From positions 1 to 64,000 of the forward strand of contig NZ_JAUKPO010000018.1 in the NCBI RefSeq assembly GCF_030503435.1: DNA of 64,000 bases. Reading direction: 5' to 3'. Position 1 is the first letter of the stretch; each line of letters starts with the position of its first letter. Under the pieces are notes generated by a model. The model made no database searches. It saw only the letters and a list, made by a program, of their open reading frames with translations, and had not been told where the DNA came from. Below are positions 63,314-64,000 of the stretch, piece by piece. A program made the position numbers and the translations under genes. The DNA is from Rhodocytophaga aerolata (GTDB taxonomy: Bacteria; Bacteroidota; Bacteroidia; Cytophagales; 172606-1).

Positions 63314-63664
63314 ATGAAACTTCAAGCATTTATAGTAGTACTTTTTTTGGTTTTTACCGCTCATACCATGCAGGCTCAGTCACCGGTGGTTTTTAAATAT
63401 AAGTATGATCCAAGTTATTCGGTTCACAATTATAAGCACCCGAATAAGGCAGCAATAGCCAAAAAGCATCAACTGGACCAACTGATTACTATTGAATACA
63501 TCAGGCCAATGCCGGCAATAGACAAAGTACAAAGAAACTATAAAATCCAGGGAGCCCCTATACAAAGGCAACCATCAGGTGCAGTAATACCAGTTACTCC
63601 CTACAAAGAGAAATTCAACAATATGAACTCACCTGCTAATTATAAGCATCCTTTTAGGCGGTAA
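63314..63664 (+). CDS. Small exported protein with NYKHP motifs
   Basis: A 116-residue exported protein with a clear signal peptide (1-21, hydrophobic IVVLFLVFTA, then MQAQS). The mature part is basic and proline-rich, without cysteines, and contains the sequence NYKHP twice (near residue 39 and at the C-terminus NYKHPFRR) and YIRPMP/NYKIQG in between. No known family. It has its own -7 box and terminator, so it is a separate transcription unit. It may be a wall- or polymer-binding peptide; unknown. Confidence 0.65.
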   Translation: MKLQAFIVVLFLVFTAHTMQAQSPVVFKYKYDPSYSVHNYKHPNKAAIAKKHQLDQLITIEYIRPMPAIDKVQRNYKIQGAPIQRQPSGAVIPVTPYKEKFNNMNSPANYKHPFRR

Positions 63665-63683
63665 GTTGCGCTTTTACCTTTCA

Positions 63684-63720
63684 ACCACTGGAATAGCATC
63701 ACATTCCAGTGGTTTTTTTA
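63684..63720 (+). terminator. Terminator of the NYKHP gene
   Basis: ACCACTGGAAT / ATTCCAGTGGT, an 11-bp perfect stem with an 8-base loop, followed by a T-run. It lies 20 bases after the stop. Confidence 0.85.
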
Positions 63721-63874
63721 TGCTAGAAACAGTCCGAACTAGAATCTTTTGTTTATCGCCAGGTTAGAAACACGCCAAAAATCAAAACTGCCACAATCAT
63801 TTGTTAGCTATTTTGAGGGTTCAAGGATATCGGCAAAAGGCAAAACATATGCGTATCCAGACTTTAAACCCGGA

Positions 63875-64000
63875 TCACTTTTGTGTCCTTAATTTGATAA
63901 TCTTCAATTGATTCAACAATTTCATCGCCAGATATCCGGCATCCACCTCAAACCACTTAACCGAGTTATTAGGGCGCGAAGGAAATTTATGGTGGTTATT
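63875..64000 (-). CDS. Acyl-CoA desaturase, C-terminal end (partial)
   Basis: The last 41 codons of a membrane fatty-acid desaturase, cut by the window edge. NNHHKFPSRPNNSV is the third histidine box region (usually HNNHH, the first His lies outside), and it ends VKWFEVDAGYLAMKLLNQLK, then IIKLRTQK and TGA at 63875-63877. The arrangement matches acyl-CoA delta-9 desaturases, di-iron enzymes that insert double bonds. The 5' part is outside the window. Confidence 0.85.
   Translation of the reverse strand, partial: NNHHKFPSRPNNSVKWFEVDAGYLAMKLLNQLKIIKLRTQK

Noticed and set aside
1-64000. CRISPR arrays, rRNA and tRNA genes, prophage
   Set aside because: No regularly spaced repeats, no T-arm like GGTTCGAATCC outside genes, and no phage structural genes were seen.

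Overview
The window looks like a chromosomal segment of a Cytophagales-type member of the Bacteroidota, possibly near Rhodocytophaga (a guess from gene content). The evidence is a TonB-dependent receptor with an STN domain beside a DUF4249 lipoprotein and an MG2/plug-like protein, a PVC-type CxxCH cytochrome with an SGNH hydrolase partner, many hybrid two-component kinases, and several promoters of the Bacteroidota -7 type (TAnnTTTG). Nothing marks the segment as a plasmid or phage. No rRNA, tRNA or CRISPR array was seen.

Layout. 1-2.5 kb is decayed: a broken S41 peptidase, an IS3-family element whose orfB is shattered by three short hairpin-bounded inserts, and an Imm21-like immunity gene cut by that element. 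2.5-3.3 kb holds two small hypothetical genes. 3.6-12 kb is an ABC exporter operon: one ATPase and two tandem giant proteins that fuse ABC permease segments to an M1-type zinc peptidase. 12-14.3 kb has a Dabb-domain protein, a ThuA protein and a small unknown. 14.6-21.8 kb is the outer-membrane receptor cluster. 22.1-22.8 kb is a HigBA-like toxin-antitoxin pair. 23.4-28.2 kb is the SGNH hydrolase plus cytochrome-type dehydrogenase-like protein.

28.4-32.7 kb (minus strand) reads as an operon bestrophin channel - beta-carbonic anhydrase - Ca2+ P-type ATPase. A second bestrophin - carbonic anhydrase pair lies at 39.3-41.1 kb with a UspA-like protein, so inorganic-carbon/anion handling is duplicated within about 12 kb. 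Between them are an AEC transporter overlapping an FAD/NAD(P)-binding protein, a Gre-like factor, an SDR enzyme, an exported mannonate dehydratase homolog and a candidate 274-bp MITE.

41.9-63.7 kb is rich in signalling: an OmpR-type kinase/regulator pair, an ArsR-AHSA1 operon with a strong palindromic operator over its promoter, two PAS kinases, a lone receiver protein and a NarL-type kinase/regulator pair. Interspersed are DoxX, DinB, methyltransferases, a double-SGNH hydrolase, a short transglutaminase, an RRM protein and a collagen-like lipoprotein. The right edge cuts an acyl-CoA desaturase gene.
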